NCBI GenBank assembly: GCA_011390785.1
Contig: JAABRR010000009.1
Span: 87,266-151,265, forward strand
DNA from: Sphingobacteriia bacterium
GTDB taxonomy: Bacteria; Bacteroidota; Bacteroidia; Bacteroidales; UBA7960
Direction of reading: 5' to 3'
DNA length: 64,000 nt
Part shown: positions 18,520-27,598 of the stretch, piece by piece
Numbering within the stretch: position 1 is the first letter of the stretch
Layout: each line of letters opens with the position of its first letter
The notes under the pieces: generated by a model
What the model was told of the DNA's origin: nothing
What the model saw: only the letters and a program-made list of their open reading frames with translations
The model's database searches: none
Position numbers and translations under genes: made by a program

Positions 18520-20115
18520 ATGTCCGATTCTGTTACCAATACTGAAGAAAAAGATTCTACCCCATCTAAACAGTCTTTTCAGGAAGTACTAAAGAACTTT
18601 TATTCTCTTTATCAAAAAGTACTTAATGGGGGATCGGAAAAGGCAGTTGCTTTACACAGAAGCCGTGGAAAACTTACAGCCCGGGAACGTATTGATATTT
18701 TGCTTGATACGAATTCTCCATTTCTCGAATTTTCTGCTCTTGCTGCCAATGGGCAATACAATGATCAGTTTCCTTCAGCCGGCATTATCACCGGTATTGG
18801 TAAGGTAAATGGTCGTTTTGTTGTTGTGGTAGCCAATGATGCTACCGTAAAAGGGGGTACTTATATTCGGGAAACCATCCGCAAGCACATTCGGGCTCAG
18901 GAGATTGCTACCGAAAATCATTTACCAGCCATTTACCTGGTTGATAGTGGCGGGATTTTCCTTCCAGAACAGGCCCGGGTTTTTCCCGATAAAGAAGATT
19001 TCGGACGTATTTTCAGCAACCAGGCGCGCATGTCGGCCCTGGGCATACCCCAAATTGCTGTTGTGATGGGTTCCTGTACTGCCGGGGGCGCTTACATCCC
19101 GGCCATGAGCGATGAAAGTATCATCGTAAAAAACCAGGGAACCATCTTTATCGGCGGTCCACCATTGGTTAAAGCGGCAACGGGGGAAGAAGTAACCGAT
19201 GAGGAGCTCGGTGGTGGCGAAGTTCATGCACGCATTTCGGGTGTTGTAGATCATCTTGCCATTGATGATGTGCATGCCCTTAAAATTTGCCGTGATATTG
19301 TTTCTGGTTTTTCATCATCTGAAAAACAGCCGGTTAACAGAATAGAGCCTTCTGAACCCTTACATCCCGCAGAAGGATTACATAATCTGGCTCTTACTGA
19401 TTCTACACAGTTGATTGATCACGTAAGGGTTATCGAACATATTGTTGATGGAAGTATTTTTCATCCCTTTAAAGCAGAATATGCCAAAACCATCATAACC
19501 GGTTTTGCCCGTATTAATGGTTACCAGGTGGGAATCATTGCCAACAACGGAGTAGTTTTTGGCGAAACAGCACGCAAAGCTGCCCATTTTGTCCAGTTGT
19601 GCAATTTTCGGAAAATTCCGATGGTTTTTCTGCAAAACATTACTGGTTTTGTTGTAGGTAAGAAATATGAACACGATGGCATTGCCCGCGATGGCGCCAA
19701 ATGGATTCATGCTGTTTCTACCAGTGCGGTTCCCATAATAAATATCGTTACCGGTGGTTCCTATGGTGCTGGCAATTATGCTATGGCTGGTCGTGCTTTC
19801 GATCCAAGATTCCTGTTTATGTGGCCCAACGCCAGAATTGGAGTAATGGGTGGTGAACAGGCAGCCAGAGTATTGGTGCAGATAAGAAAGGCAAAAGGCC
19901 CCAATGGAGTAAACAATGAAAAATCGCCGGAAGAATTATTTAACGAAATAAAGGCCAGATACGACTATGAAAGCTCTGCTTTGTATGCTACCAGCCGAAT
20001 TTGGGATGATGGCATTATTGATCCGGTCAATACACGGAAGATTTTATCGCTGACGTTGGATATAGTTGCTCATAAAAAATGGCCTGAGTTTAAACCAGGT
20101 ATTTACAGGATGTAA
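18520..20115 (+). CDS. mccB: Methylcrotonyl-CoA carboxylase, carboxyltransferase (beta) subunit
   Basis: This 531-residue biotin-dependent carboxyltransferase most resembles the beta subunit of 3-methylcrotonyl-CoA carboxylase, which makes 3-methylglutaconyl-CoA during leucine breakdown. The N-terminal half has the acyl-CoA-binding crotonase fold (GKLTARERIDILLD; YNDQFPSAGIITGIG; VDSGGIFLPEQARVFPDKEDFGRIF). The VFPDKEDFGRIF segment is typical of MCC rather than propionyl-CoA carboxylase. The C-terminal half holds the carboxybiotin site (NNGVVFGETARKAAHF; NITGFVVGKKYEHDGIARDGAK; TGGSYGAGNYAM). It is the first gene of a run that continues with hydratase, alpha subunit and acyl-CoA dehydrogenase, which supports the leucine assignment. 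Geranyl-CoA carboxylase is a possible alternative. Confidence 0.88.
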   Translation: MSDSVTNTEEKDSTPSKQSFQEVLKNFYSLYQKVLNGGSEKAVALHRSRGKLTARERIDILLDTNSPFLEFSALAANGQYNDQFPSAGIITGIGKVNGRFVVVVANDATVKGGTYIRETIRKHIRAQEIATENHLPAIYLVDSGGIFLPEQARVFPDKEDFGRIFSNQARMSALGIPQIAVVMGSCTAGGAYIPAMSDESIIVKNQGTIFIGGPPLVKAATGEEVTDEELGGGEVHARISGVVDHLAIDDVHALKICRDIVSGFSSSEKQPVNRIEPSEPLHPAEGLHNLALTDSTQLIDHVRVIEHIVDGSIFHPFKAEYAKTIITGFARINGYQVGIIANNGVVFGETARKAAHFVQLCNFRKIPMVFLQNITGFVVGKKYEHDGIARDGAKWIHAVSTSAVPIINIVTGGSYGAGNYAMAGRAFDPRFLFMWPNARIGVMGGEQAARVLVQIRKAKGPNGVNNEKSPEELFNEIKARYDYESSALYATSRIWDDGIIDPVNTRKILSLTLDIVAHKKWPEFKPGIYRM

Positions 20116-20143
20116 GTTTTGATTTTACTTTTTTAGCAGGATA

Positions 20144-20926
20144 GTGAAGGATTATAGGCACATAGAAACAAAGTTGGAAGAAGGAGTTTTTACCCTGACG
20201 CTAAATCGCCCTGAAAAGCGAAATTCTATAAATGAACAAACCATGGATGAGTTGCTCAGCGCCATGGAAAGTATACCCGTTGACGGAAGTGTCAAAATTG
20301 CAGTGATCGATTCTAAGGGGAAAGATTTTTGTGCCGGTGCCGATCTCGAATGGATGCGCAATACACAGCAAATGAATGAGATGCAGCTTCAGGAGCAAAA
20401 TATGAAGCTGCAACGTGTTTTTCAAAGGTGGTTTGATTTGCCCGTTTTTACCATTGCCCTTACCCATGGAAATATTGTGGGCGGTGCATTGGGAATAGTA
20501 GCCGCCGCCAATTTGGTTATCGCTGCACCCGACAGTAAATTCAGGTTTTCGGAAGTTACCCTGGGTCTTCTTCCTGCCACCATAGCCCCCTTTGTTTTGC
20601 AACGTACCCAAAGCAGTACTATCAGGAATGCTATGCTCACTGCCATGCCTTTCAATTCGAAAGAAGCCCTTGACGCTGGTTTGGTTGATATAATTGCCAG
20701 CACCAGCGATCATCAGCACTATGTTAATGAAAATTTAACGGCTCTGAACAAAACGGAAAACGTGGCTGTTGGTAAAACAAAAAATCTCTTAAACGATTTG
20801 ATTTTTAATCGTATCGATGAAAATATTGCTCTGCATACTACCCGGTTGCTGGCTCAGGTGCGAAAATCTGAAGCAGCGTCAAAAAGAATAAAAGCATTTT
20901 TTGAATCAATAGATAAAAAAGCATGA
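20144..20926 (+). CDS. liuC: Methylglutaconyl-CoA hydratase (enoyl-CoA hydratase family)
   Basis: This 260-residue crotonase-fold enzyme is predicted to hydrate 3-methylglutaconyl-CoA to HMG-CoA. Oxyanion-hole segments are visible as DFCAGADLEWMR (about 62-73) and IVGGALGIVAAANLVIA (about 106-122). The family alone would allow other enoyl-CoA substrates. Its position between the two methylcrotonyl-CoA carboxylase subunits makes methylglutaconyl-CoA by far the likeliest. The start is a GTG at 20144 with AGCAGG just upstream. The stop overlaps the next ATG by four bases (ATGA), so translation is probably coupled. Confidence 0.85.
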   Translation: MKDYRHIETKLEEGVFTLTLNRPEKRNSINEQTMDELLSAMESIPVDGSVKIAVIDSKGKDFCAGADLEWMRNTQQMNEMQLQEQNMKLQRVFQRWFDLPVFTIALTHGNIVGGALGIVAAANLVIAAPDSKFRFSEVTLGLLPATIAPFVLQRTQSSTIRNAMLTAMPFNSKEALDAGLVDIIASTSDHQHYVNENLTALNKTENVAVGKTKNLLNDLIFNRIDENIALHTTRLLAQVRKSEAASKRIKAFFESIDKKA

Positions 20927-22866
20927 TGATAAAAAAAGTTCTTATTGCCAATCGGGGTGAAATAGCCATAAGAATTATTCAAACCCTCAATAAGATGCAG
21001 ATTCAAAGTGTAGCACTGTATACATCTATGGAATCTGACGATCTTCATGTTAAGGCTGCAGGCGAATCTGTTTTGTTGGGCAATGGCACTTTGGTAGAAA
21101 CCTGGCTCAACATCCCACTGATTATCAATATTGCTAAAGAATATGGAGCTGATGCCATTCATCCCGGATATGGCTTTTTATCTGAAAATGCACGTTTTGC
21201 AAGGGCTTGCGAAGATGCTGGAATTATTTTTATAGGACCAACTAGCGCCGTTATTGAAAAAATGGGTAGCAAAATAATGGCTTCTGCTACTGCCCGCGAA
21301 GAAGGAATTCCCCTTTTGCCCAGGTTGGAAGGAAGTCCTGCCGATTTATTAAAACAGGGTGCTGGTCTTGGATTTCCCCTTTTGGTAAAAGCCGCTGCAG
21401 GTGGTGGTGGTAAAGGTATGATTCGTATCGATGATGCAGAAATGCTCGAACAGGCAGTTTTTTCTGCCGCCGATCAGGCAAAAAGATATTTTGATGATGA
21501 CAAGGTATTCCTGGAAAGGTATGTGCAAAACCCCCGTCACATTGAAGTACAGATTCTGGCTGATAAACATGGAAATGTAATCCACCTCCACGAGCGTGAA
21601 TGTACAATTCAGCGAAACCACCAAAAAGTGATTGAAGAAGCCCCTTCTGTTTCGTTAAATCCCGAAAACCGGGCCGAGCTTCATAAGGCAGCTGTAAAAC
21701 TGGCTTCTGCTGTTGGGTATCAAAGTGCTGGTACCGTCGAATTTATTTTGGATGAAGATGGCAGGTTTTATTTTCTGGAAATGAATACCCGCATTCAGGT
21801 TGAACACCCGGTTACAGAAATTATTACGGGTATTGATATCGTAAAGGAACAAATGCTCATTGCTATGGGAAAACCACTTTCCTATACACAAAATCAGGTA
21901 AAAGTAAACGGACATGCCCTCGAAGTACGTTTGTATGCTGAAGACCCGGCTAATCAGTTTCGACCATCAGCCGGAAAAATAAAGAAGATTATCTTCCCTC
22001 AAAATAAATTTCTGCGGGTAGATAGCGCTATAAATAGCCAAGGTAAAGTTCATTCGAGTTTTGATGCCATGATTGCCAAATTGATTGTTTCTGGTGAAGA
22101 CAGAAAGAAGGCTGCTGAAAGAATGAAAGATATACTTGCTGATGTTTTGGTTCATGGCATTACTACCAACATTCATTTGTTATCAAATATCGTTGCTGAT
22201 AAACTTTTTCTCCAAAACAAACTTAGCACGCATACCCTTTCAGATAATCTTAGCAAATGGTCGGTTTTACGCGGGAATGATACTGCTGATGTAATGACGG
22301 CCGCTCTTTTCGTTTGGCTGGAAAGGTTTTATGCACCCCACGGAGCAAGCGCATGGAGAATGGCTGCTCATGAAAAAGTTTTGGTTAACAACAAAGAGAT
22401 CAGCTTGTTTTATTACCCGCTGGGAGATGCAGGCCTGATGATTACTTTGCATGAAAATGAAGAAAAATTTATAGATATTTCTGTTAAAGGCAACAAAATA
22501 GATTTTTTATGGAACAATAGGCCCTTGAGTGTTGTTTTTAGTTATCACCAGCGCAGTGCTATGTTTCTTGTAAATGGTATTCACTACCACGCTATCTTGC
22601 CCGAAACGAAACCTCTTCCCAAAGCTTTGGTTAATGGAGCTGTAAGAAAAATGCCCGATGTAAAGGCATCGTTATTTGGCAGGGTATTAAAGGTGAATGT
22701 TTCGGAAAAGCAGAGTGTTAAATCTGGTGAAACACTAATGGTAATTGAATCAATGAAAATGGAAAATACGATTCTTGCACCTGATGATAATGTTATTTCA
22801 CGTATAAATGTTAAAGAAGGCGACCAAATCAGTGATGGCCAGGTCTTAGTCAGTTTTGAGACCTGA
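20923..22866 (+). CDS. mccA: Methylcrotonyl-CoA carboxylase, biotin carboxylase/carrier (alpha) subunit
   Basis: This 647-residue protein combines a biotin carboxylase (about 1-445) and a C-terminal biotin carrier domain. Visible motifs are VLIANRGEIAIRI at the N-terminus, the ATP-grasp glycine loop KAAAGGGGKGM (about 156-166), HLHERECTIQRNHQKVIEEAPS, MNTRIQVEHPVTE, and the biotinylation site ESMKMEN with Lys612. The roughly 130-residue stretch between the two is the BT-like linker that docks the beta subunit. Together with the beta subunit it forms the holoenzyme that carboxylates 3-methylcrotonyl-CoA with bicarbonate and ATP. It overlaps the hydratase gene by four bases. Confidence 0.92.
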   Translation: MMIKKVLIANRGEIAIRIIQTLNKMQIQSVALYTSMESDDLHVKAAGESVLLGNGTLVETWLNIPLIINIAKEYGADAIHPGYGFLSENARFARACEDAGIIFIGPTSAVIEKMGSKIMASATAREEGIPLLPRLEGSPADLLKQGAGLGFPLLVKAAAGGGGKGMIRIDDAEMLEQAVFSAADQAKRYFDDDKVFLERYVQNPRHIEVQILADKHGNVIHLHERECTIQRNHQKVIEEAPSVSLNPENRAELHKAAVKLASAVGYQSAGTVEFILDEDGRFYFLEMNTRIQVEHPVTEIITGIDIVKEQMLIAMGKPLSYTQNQVKVNGHALEVRLYAEDPANQFRPSAGKIKKIIFPQNKFLRVDSAINSQGKVHSSFDAMIAKLIVSGEDRKKAAERMKDILADVLVHGITTNIHLLSNIVADKLFLQNKLSTHTLSDNLSKWSVLRGNDTADVMTAALFVWLERFYAPHGASAWRMAAHEKVLVNNKEISLFYYPLGDAGLMITLHENEEKFIDISVKGNKIDFLWNNRPLSVVFSYHQRSAMFLVNGIHYHAILPETKPLPKALVNGAVRKMPDVKASLFGRVLKVNVSEKQSVKSGETLMVIESMKMENTILAPDDNVISRINVKEGDQISDGQVLVSFET

Positions 22867-22901
22867 TTGGTATTAATGATCATTAAAAAAAGCACAACAG
22901 T

Positions 22902-24053
22902 ATGAGTAGTCCTTATTTTACTGCCTCGCACGAGGAATTCCGGCTCAAAGTAAGAAAATTTGCCGAAGAGCATGTCAGGCCTGTAGCCGCAGAGCTGGAT
23001 CGAACAGAGAAATTCTCTGAAGAGTTAACCAAAGCCATGGGGCATAATGGTTTGTTTGGCATCAATATTCCTGCAGAGTATGGCGGGCATGGAAAAGATT
23101 ATCGCTCCCTGGTACTGGCAGTAGAAGAAATTGCCCGCGTAGATGGAAGTCAGGCAGCAACTCTTGCTGCTCATAATTCATTGGGAATAGGTCCTATTTA
23201 TATGTTTGGAACCGAAGAACAGAAGAAAAATCTGATTCCAAAACTTACATCAGGCGAACATACATGGGCATTTGCCCTCACAGAGCCCAATGCAGGTAGC
23301 GATGCCATGGGAACAGATACCCGTGCCGAACTGGTTGATGGCAATTGGGTTATCAACGGCCAAAAGATATTTATTTCCAATGCCGCTGCTGATATGTCTC
23401 TGGGTGCTACCATCCAGGCCATTACCGGCGAAAAAGATGGAAAAAAGCTCCTTTCTACCATTATTGTTGATAGCTCCACCCCGGGCTATACCCGCGAACG
23501 AATCACCAATAAAATGATGTGGCGTTCTGCCGATACCGGCAAACTGAAATTTGACAATGTAAAAGTTCCCGAAGCCAGTCTTTTAGGAGAGTTAGGTAAA
23601 GGGGGACGACAGATGTTGCAAACACTCGACAGTGGCCGCCTTACTATCGGTGCTATGGGCCTTGGTCTTGCAAGGGGTGCATTTGAAATGGCCATGGATT
23701 ATGCCAACAAAAGAGAACAATTTGGTAAACCCATAAAGCATTTTCAGGCAATTGCCTTTAAACTGGCCGATATGGCTCTTAAAATTGAACTCGCAGCCAA
23801 TACACTTTATAACGCTGTATGGCTTAAGGATAATGGGTTTCCATTTGGCAAAGAAGCTGCCATGGCAAAGCTTTACACTTCAGAAATTGCCCGTGAAGTA
23901 GCAGACGAAGCTGTTCAGATTCACGGCGCTTATGGCCTTGTAACAGATAATGATATTGAGCGTTTCTATCGCGATCAAAGAATTTTACAAATTGGTGAAG
24001 GCACCAGCGAAATACTAAGGCTGGTAATCTCACGACACATTGATAATAAATAA
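22902..24053 (+). CDS. Acyl-CoA dehydrogenase (short/branched-chain type)
   Basis: This 383-residue FAD flavoprotein oxidises acyl-CoA to the 2-enoyl-CoA. Signatures are WAFALTEPNAGSDAMG (about 117-132), NKREQFGKPIKHFQAIAFKLADM (about 268-290), and the C-terminal LQIGEGTSEILR. In the cluster it would supply the isovaleryl-CoA dehydrogenase step of leucine breakdown. However, the likely catalytic Glu is Glu366 in GEGTSEI, the position used by short-chain and 2-methyl-branched enzymes. The place where isovaleryl-CoA dehydrogenase has its Glu (LDLER) reads LDSGR here. The substrate may therefore be a short or branched acyl-CoA other than, or in addition to, isovaleryl-CoA. It is 35 bases after the carboxylase alpha subunit. 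Confidence 0.9.
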   Translation: MSSPYFTASHEEFRLKVRKFAEEHVRPVAAELDRTEKFSEELTKAMGHNGLFGINIPAEYGGHGKDYRSLVLAVEEIARVDGSQAATLAAHNSLGIGPIYMFGTEEQKKNLIPKLTSGEHTWAFALTEPNAGSDAMGTDTRAELVDGNWVINGQKIFISNAAADMSLGATIQAITGEKDGKKLLSTIIVDSSTPGYTRERITNKMMWRSADTGKLKFDNVKVPEASLLGELGKGGRQMLQTLDSGRLTIGAMGLGLARGAFEMAMDYANKREQFGKPIKHFQAIAFKLADMALKIELAANTLYNAVWLKDNGFPFGKEAAMAKLYTSEIAREVADEAVQIHGAYGLVTDNDIERFYRDQRILQIGEGTSEILRLVISRHIDNK

Positions 24054-24065
24054 ATTGCCCCAACT

Positions 24066-25061
24066 ATGGAAGACCGTAAAAAAGATCATATAAACTTAGC
24101 TCTTTCAAACAGGACCGGCTCTGTGGATAAAGACACCCGGTTTGTTTATGAACCTCTTTTATCCGGTCATTTCGTTCCTGATATACCGCAGGTTGCACTG
24201 GCCGGTAAATCAATGAAAGTGCCCGTTTGGATATCGAGCATGACCGGTGGTAGCGGCATTGCCAGGCATATCAACACTAATCTTGCTATGGCGGCCAACG
24301 AATTTGGTCTGGGTATGGGGCTTGGCTCTTGTAGAATACTACTGGAGTCGGAAAAACATCTTCCGGATTTTAATATGCGGAAAGTTATCGGAAACGATTT
24401 GCCATTTTGGGCCAATCTGGGTATTGCGCAGCTGGAAGAAATGATTGAAAAGGGTACCTTAAACGAGGTTACCGATATGGTAAATCTCCTACAGTGCGAT
24501 GGTCTTATTATTCATGTTAATCCGCTACAGGAGTGGTTTCAGCCCGAAGGCGACAAGTTAAAACATTCCCCTCTGGATATAATAAAGGAAGTATTAAAGC
24601 AACTCGAAATGCCTGTTATTGTTAAGGAAGTAGGGCAGGGAATGGGTCGTGAGAGTTTAAGGGCACTTATGGCTCTGCCATTGGCGGCAATTGAGTTTGC
24701 TGCATTTGGGGGTACCAATTTCGCCCGCGTTGAAATGATGCGACGACCCAGTACCGATCATGAGCTTTTTGAACCAATGGTTTATGTTGGTCAAACAGCA
24801 GCAGATATGCTTAAAGATGTGAAGGAACTTTTGTATTATGGCGTTGAATGTAAAGCTCCCGCACTAATCATAAGTGGTGGCATAAGGAATTATCTGGATG
24901 GTTATTACTATATTAAAACAAGTCCAATACCTGCAGTATATGGCATGGCCTCAGGATTCCTTAAACATGCCCGTGACAGTTATTCAACACTTAAAGATTG
25001 GGCTTCAGCCCATATTGACGGACTCAAAATGGCACATGCATATCTGCGGGTGAACGAGTAA
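24066..25061 (+). CDS. fni: Type 2 isopentenyl-diphosphate delta-isomerase (FMN-dependent)
   Basis: Fni interconverts IPP and DMAPP with reduced FMN. The 331-residue length fits. Family motifs visible are RKKDHI (4-9), VWISSMTGGS (about 54-63), IHVNPLQEWFQPEGD (about 149-163), VIVKEVGQGM and the phosphate-binding IISGGIRNYLDGYY near residue 280. It begins only 12 bases after the acyl-CoA dehydrogenase stop, so it is very probably on the same transcript as the leucine genes. It is followed by a 156-base gap and then HMG-CoA reductase. This places an isoprenoid enzyme inside the leucine-catabolic unit. Confidence 0.93.
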   Translation: MEDRKKDHINLALSNRTGSVDKDTRFVYEPLLSGHFVPDIPQVALAGKSMKVPVWISSMTGGSGIARHINTNLAMAANEFGLGMGLGSCRILLESEKHLPDFNMRKVIGNDLPFWANLGIAQLEEMIEKGTLNEVTDMVNLLQCDGLIIHVNPLQEWFQPEGDKLKHSPLDIIKEVLKQLEMPVIVKEVGQGMGRESLRALMALPLAAIEFAAFGGTNFARVEMMRRPSTDHELFEPMVYVGQTAADMLKDVKELLYYGVECKAPALIISGGIRNYLDGYYYIKTSPIPAVYGMASGFLKHARDSYSTLKDWASAHIDGLKMAHAYLRVNE

Positions 25062-25217
25062 ATATCTGGTCTTTAAAATAGAAACATTATAACTTTCTGA
25101 AATTAGAGAAACCTAAAATAATTGTTTAACATCTTTTTTAGTTAAAAGAATAATAAAAGATATTTTTTGAAAAAAGTCATATTCTCTTTACAATCTTCAA
25201 ATAAATTTACATAATAG

Positions 25218-26534
25218 ATGATTACGCATAGTCAGCAACCTGTTAAAGGATTTTCCAAATTAAACAGGGACGAAAAAATTAAATGGCTTTCAGAATTATT
25301 GTCGGATAATGAGACAGCTTCATTTCTTCAAAACTTTAGATATTCAGATGCATCCTTACAAAAAAAATTTGAAAGCTTCTCTGAAAATACGATGTCAAAT
25401 TACCATCTTCCATGGGGGATTGTTCCAAATGTTATGGTAGATGGGACAATATTTCATGTGCCGGTTGTAATTGAAGAAAGTTCTGTGGTGGCGGCAGCAT
25501 CTAAAGCCGCTTCATTTTGGGCAAACAGAGGTGGTTTTGAAACCCTTTTTATCTCTACATTAAAAAAAGGTCAGTTGCATTTTCTTTTTTCGGGCGACCA
25601 GGAAAGATTGAAAATGAACTGGGGTTTAATTGCTGAGGCGTTAAAAGCCTCTGTAAGTTATCTTACAGATAGTATGCGTAAGCGCGGGGGAGGTATTACA
25701 GCTTTAAGGCTTAAGAAAATCAAAGGGCTTGCTTCCGATTATAGCCAGATTGATCTTGAAGCCAAAACTGCCGACAGTATGGGGGCCAATTTTATCAACT
25801 CTTTGCTGGAAGAAATGAGCAGGGTACTTCCTGATCTTATCAATAAGCATGCAGGAGCCGGGAATGTGGAAATACTCATGTCCATCTTGTCGAATTATAC
25901 GCCAGAAAGCATCGTTAAAATGCAAATACAAGCCCCCATTGAAACACTAACATGGGACAAGAACATGGATCCTTTTAAATTTGCTGAACGGATGAAATGG
26001 GCTTCTGATATTGCCTGGCATGACAAGGGCAGGGCTGTTACGCATAACAAAGGTATTTATAATGGTGTTGATGCCGTTGTGCTGGCTACAGGGAATGATT
26101 TCAGAGCAGTTGAAGCTGCAGGACATGCATTTGCATCACGAAAGGGGAGTAAATACAGATCGCTGAGCAGCGTTACCCTTTCTAACAATATGTTTACTCT
26201 TGAAATGGAGATTCCCTTATCTCTTGGAACTGTTGGTGGTCTGACCAATCTGCATCCTTTAGCGGCAAAATCTCTTCAAATACTGGGTAATCCTGATGCT
26301 AAAACCCTTATGAAGCTATCTACTGCCGTTGGTCTTGCAAACAATTTTGCAGCTATGGCTTCGCTCGTTACCACAGGTATCCAACAGGGGCACATGAAAA
26401 TGCATCTAAAAAATATTTTAAATTCGTTGAATGTGCCTGAGAGCAAACATGTTGATGCAGAAAAATATTTTAGCAACAAAACGGTTAGCGTAGCAGCAGT
26501 AAAAAAATATATAGGTTATACTGGCAAAGCTTAA
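25218..26534 (+). CDS. mvaA: Hydroxymethylglutaryl-CoA reductase, class II
   Basis: This enzyme reduces HMG-CoA to mevalonate with NAD(P)H. The 438-residue length and the absence of a membrane anchor fit the class II bacterial form. Catalytic elements are visible as Glu56 in SENTMSN, Lys278 in HNKGIYNGVDAV, Asp285, and a C-terminal His in QQGHMKMHL. DSMGANFIN (187-195) is the cofactor-binding signature. A 156-base AT-rich gap separates it from fni, so a second promoter here is possible; no exact TAnnTTTG box was seen. Its substrate HMG-CoA is the product of the hydratase encoded 4 kb upstream. Confidence 0.94.
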   Translation: MITHSQQPVKGFSKLNRDEKIKWLSELLSDNETASFLQNFRYSDASLQKKFESFSENTMSNYHLPWGIVPNVMVDGTIFHVPVVIEESSVVAAASKAASFWANRGGFETLFISTLKKGQLHFLFSGDQERLKMNWGLIAEALKASVSYLTDSMRKRGGGITALRLKKIKGLASDYSQIDLEAKTADSMGANFINSLLEEMSRVLPDLINKHAGAGNVEILMSILSNYTPESIVKMQIQAPIETLTWDKNMDPFKFAERMKWASDIAWHDKGRAVTHNKGIYNGVDAVVLATGNDFRAVEAAGHAFASRKGSKYRSLSSVTLSNNMFTLEMEIPLSLGTVGGLTNLHPLAAKSLQILGNPDAKTLMKLSTAVGLANNFAAMASLVTTGIQQGHMKMHLKNILNSLNVPESKHVDAEKYFSNKTVSVAAVKKYIGYTGKA

Positions 26535-26584
26535 TTAAAATCGAATTAGTTCCTAAAACCCTCTAAAGTGATTCCAGAAGATTT

Positions 26585-27496
26585 ATGGAAGAACATTTTT
26601 CAAAAGGCAAACTAATCCTCATGGGTGAGTATGCCGTGCTTCATGGAGCTGATGCTCTTTGTCTTCCCCTGGAAACAGGTCAGAAGCTAATGGTTGATAA
26701 ATCTGATGATGGTCTTATTCATTGGAAATGGAGTTACCGAGATATTATTCTGGCCGATTTCTCCCTTATTGCTTCTACCCTAAAAGTTTTTAAACAGCGA
26801 ACCGGACAAGCAGAATGGGCAGTAAAGCTATTAAGTCTTATAAGAAACGATGTGGACGGTTTTCTTCTTAATGGCGCTAATCTTCATTTTGTCAATCTTT
26901 TTCCTGCAGAGTGGGGGTTGGGTAGTAGCTCAGCTTCCATTGCATCTCTATGTCGTATGGCACGAACAGATCCTTTCGTTGTTAATCAAACTCTGATGGG
27001 AGGTTCCGGTGCTGATATTGCTGCAACTACAGCCAGCAAATGGTTTATTTACCGAAAATCTCCGTCCCGGCAAAAAAACTGGGAACTCCCTTTTCAATAT
27101 CATTTCACCGAAAATACCTATTTTATTTATACGGGGAAAAAACAGGCAACAGCCAGCCATCTGGCCGAAGTTGATCAAAGGCTAAGCCGCCAGGCCATTT
27201 CATGGATGCAGGCCAACGAATATGTCTATCGTTTTCTTGCGGTTCCACCAATTTCTGAAGCCATGAAAATAATGCACGAACATGAATTGTTCGTTTCTAA
27301 AGCAATTGGGAAAACTCCTGTTGGCAATGGATTCAATGATTTTCCAGGACAAATAAAATCGCTGGGTGCCTGGGGAGGTGACTTTATTATGGCTTTAACA
27401 CAGCAATCGGACGAATTTGTTAAAAAATATTTCCAACAAAAGGGCTTTCAGAATGTTTTTAGCTGGAAAGAACTTGTTGAAACCAAAGTTTTTTAA
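26585..27496 (+). CDS. GHMP-family kinase, probable second phosphorylation step of the mevalonate pathway
   Basis: This 303-residue GHMP kinase has KGKLILMGEYAVLHGADALCLP at the N-terminus (the mevalonate-kinase-like substrate segment), the ATP loop WGLGSSSASI (about 112-121), and GGSGADIAATTAS (about 138-150). The last corresponds to the GYDIA/GSGxDxA signature of a Bacteroidota-specific GHMP kinase group. Because a separate mevalonate kinase and a diphosphomevalonate decarboxylase lie next to it, and no classical phosphomevalonate kinase is present, this gene is the best candidate for phosphomevalonate kinase. That role is an inference from context, not proven by motifs. It starts 50 bases after mvaA. 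Confidence 0.75.
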   Translation: MEEHFSKGKLILMGEYAVLHGADALCLPLETGQKLMVDKSDDGLIHWKWSYRDIILADFSLIASTLKVFKQRTGQAEWAVKLLSLIRNDVDGFLLNGANLHFVNLFPAEWGLGSSSASIASLCRMARTDPFVVNQTLMGGSGADIAATTASKWFIYRKSPSRQKNWELPFQYHFTENTYFIYTGKKQATASHLAEVDQRLSRQAISWMQANEYVYRFLAVPPISEAMKIMHEHELFVSKAIGKTPVGNGFNDFPGQIKSLGAWGGDFIMALTQQSDEFVKKYFQQKGFQNVFSWKELVETKVF

Positions 27497-27598
27497 TTTT
27501 GTTTAAACTTATATTTCGATTAAGATTACTTTTGCAAGGATTTAATAGAGGTATGAAAAAGACCTGTTTATTGCCATAACTTCAAAATAAGATATAAA

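Noticed and set aside
18520..20926. Assignment of the carboxylase to propionyl-CoA carboxylase or acetone/geranyl-CoA carboxylase
   Set aside because: Presence of VFPDKEDFGRIF in the beta subunit and a methylglutaconyl-type hydratase between the subunits fit methylcrotonyl-CoA carboxylase better, though geranyl-CoA carboxylase is not completely excluded.
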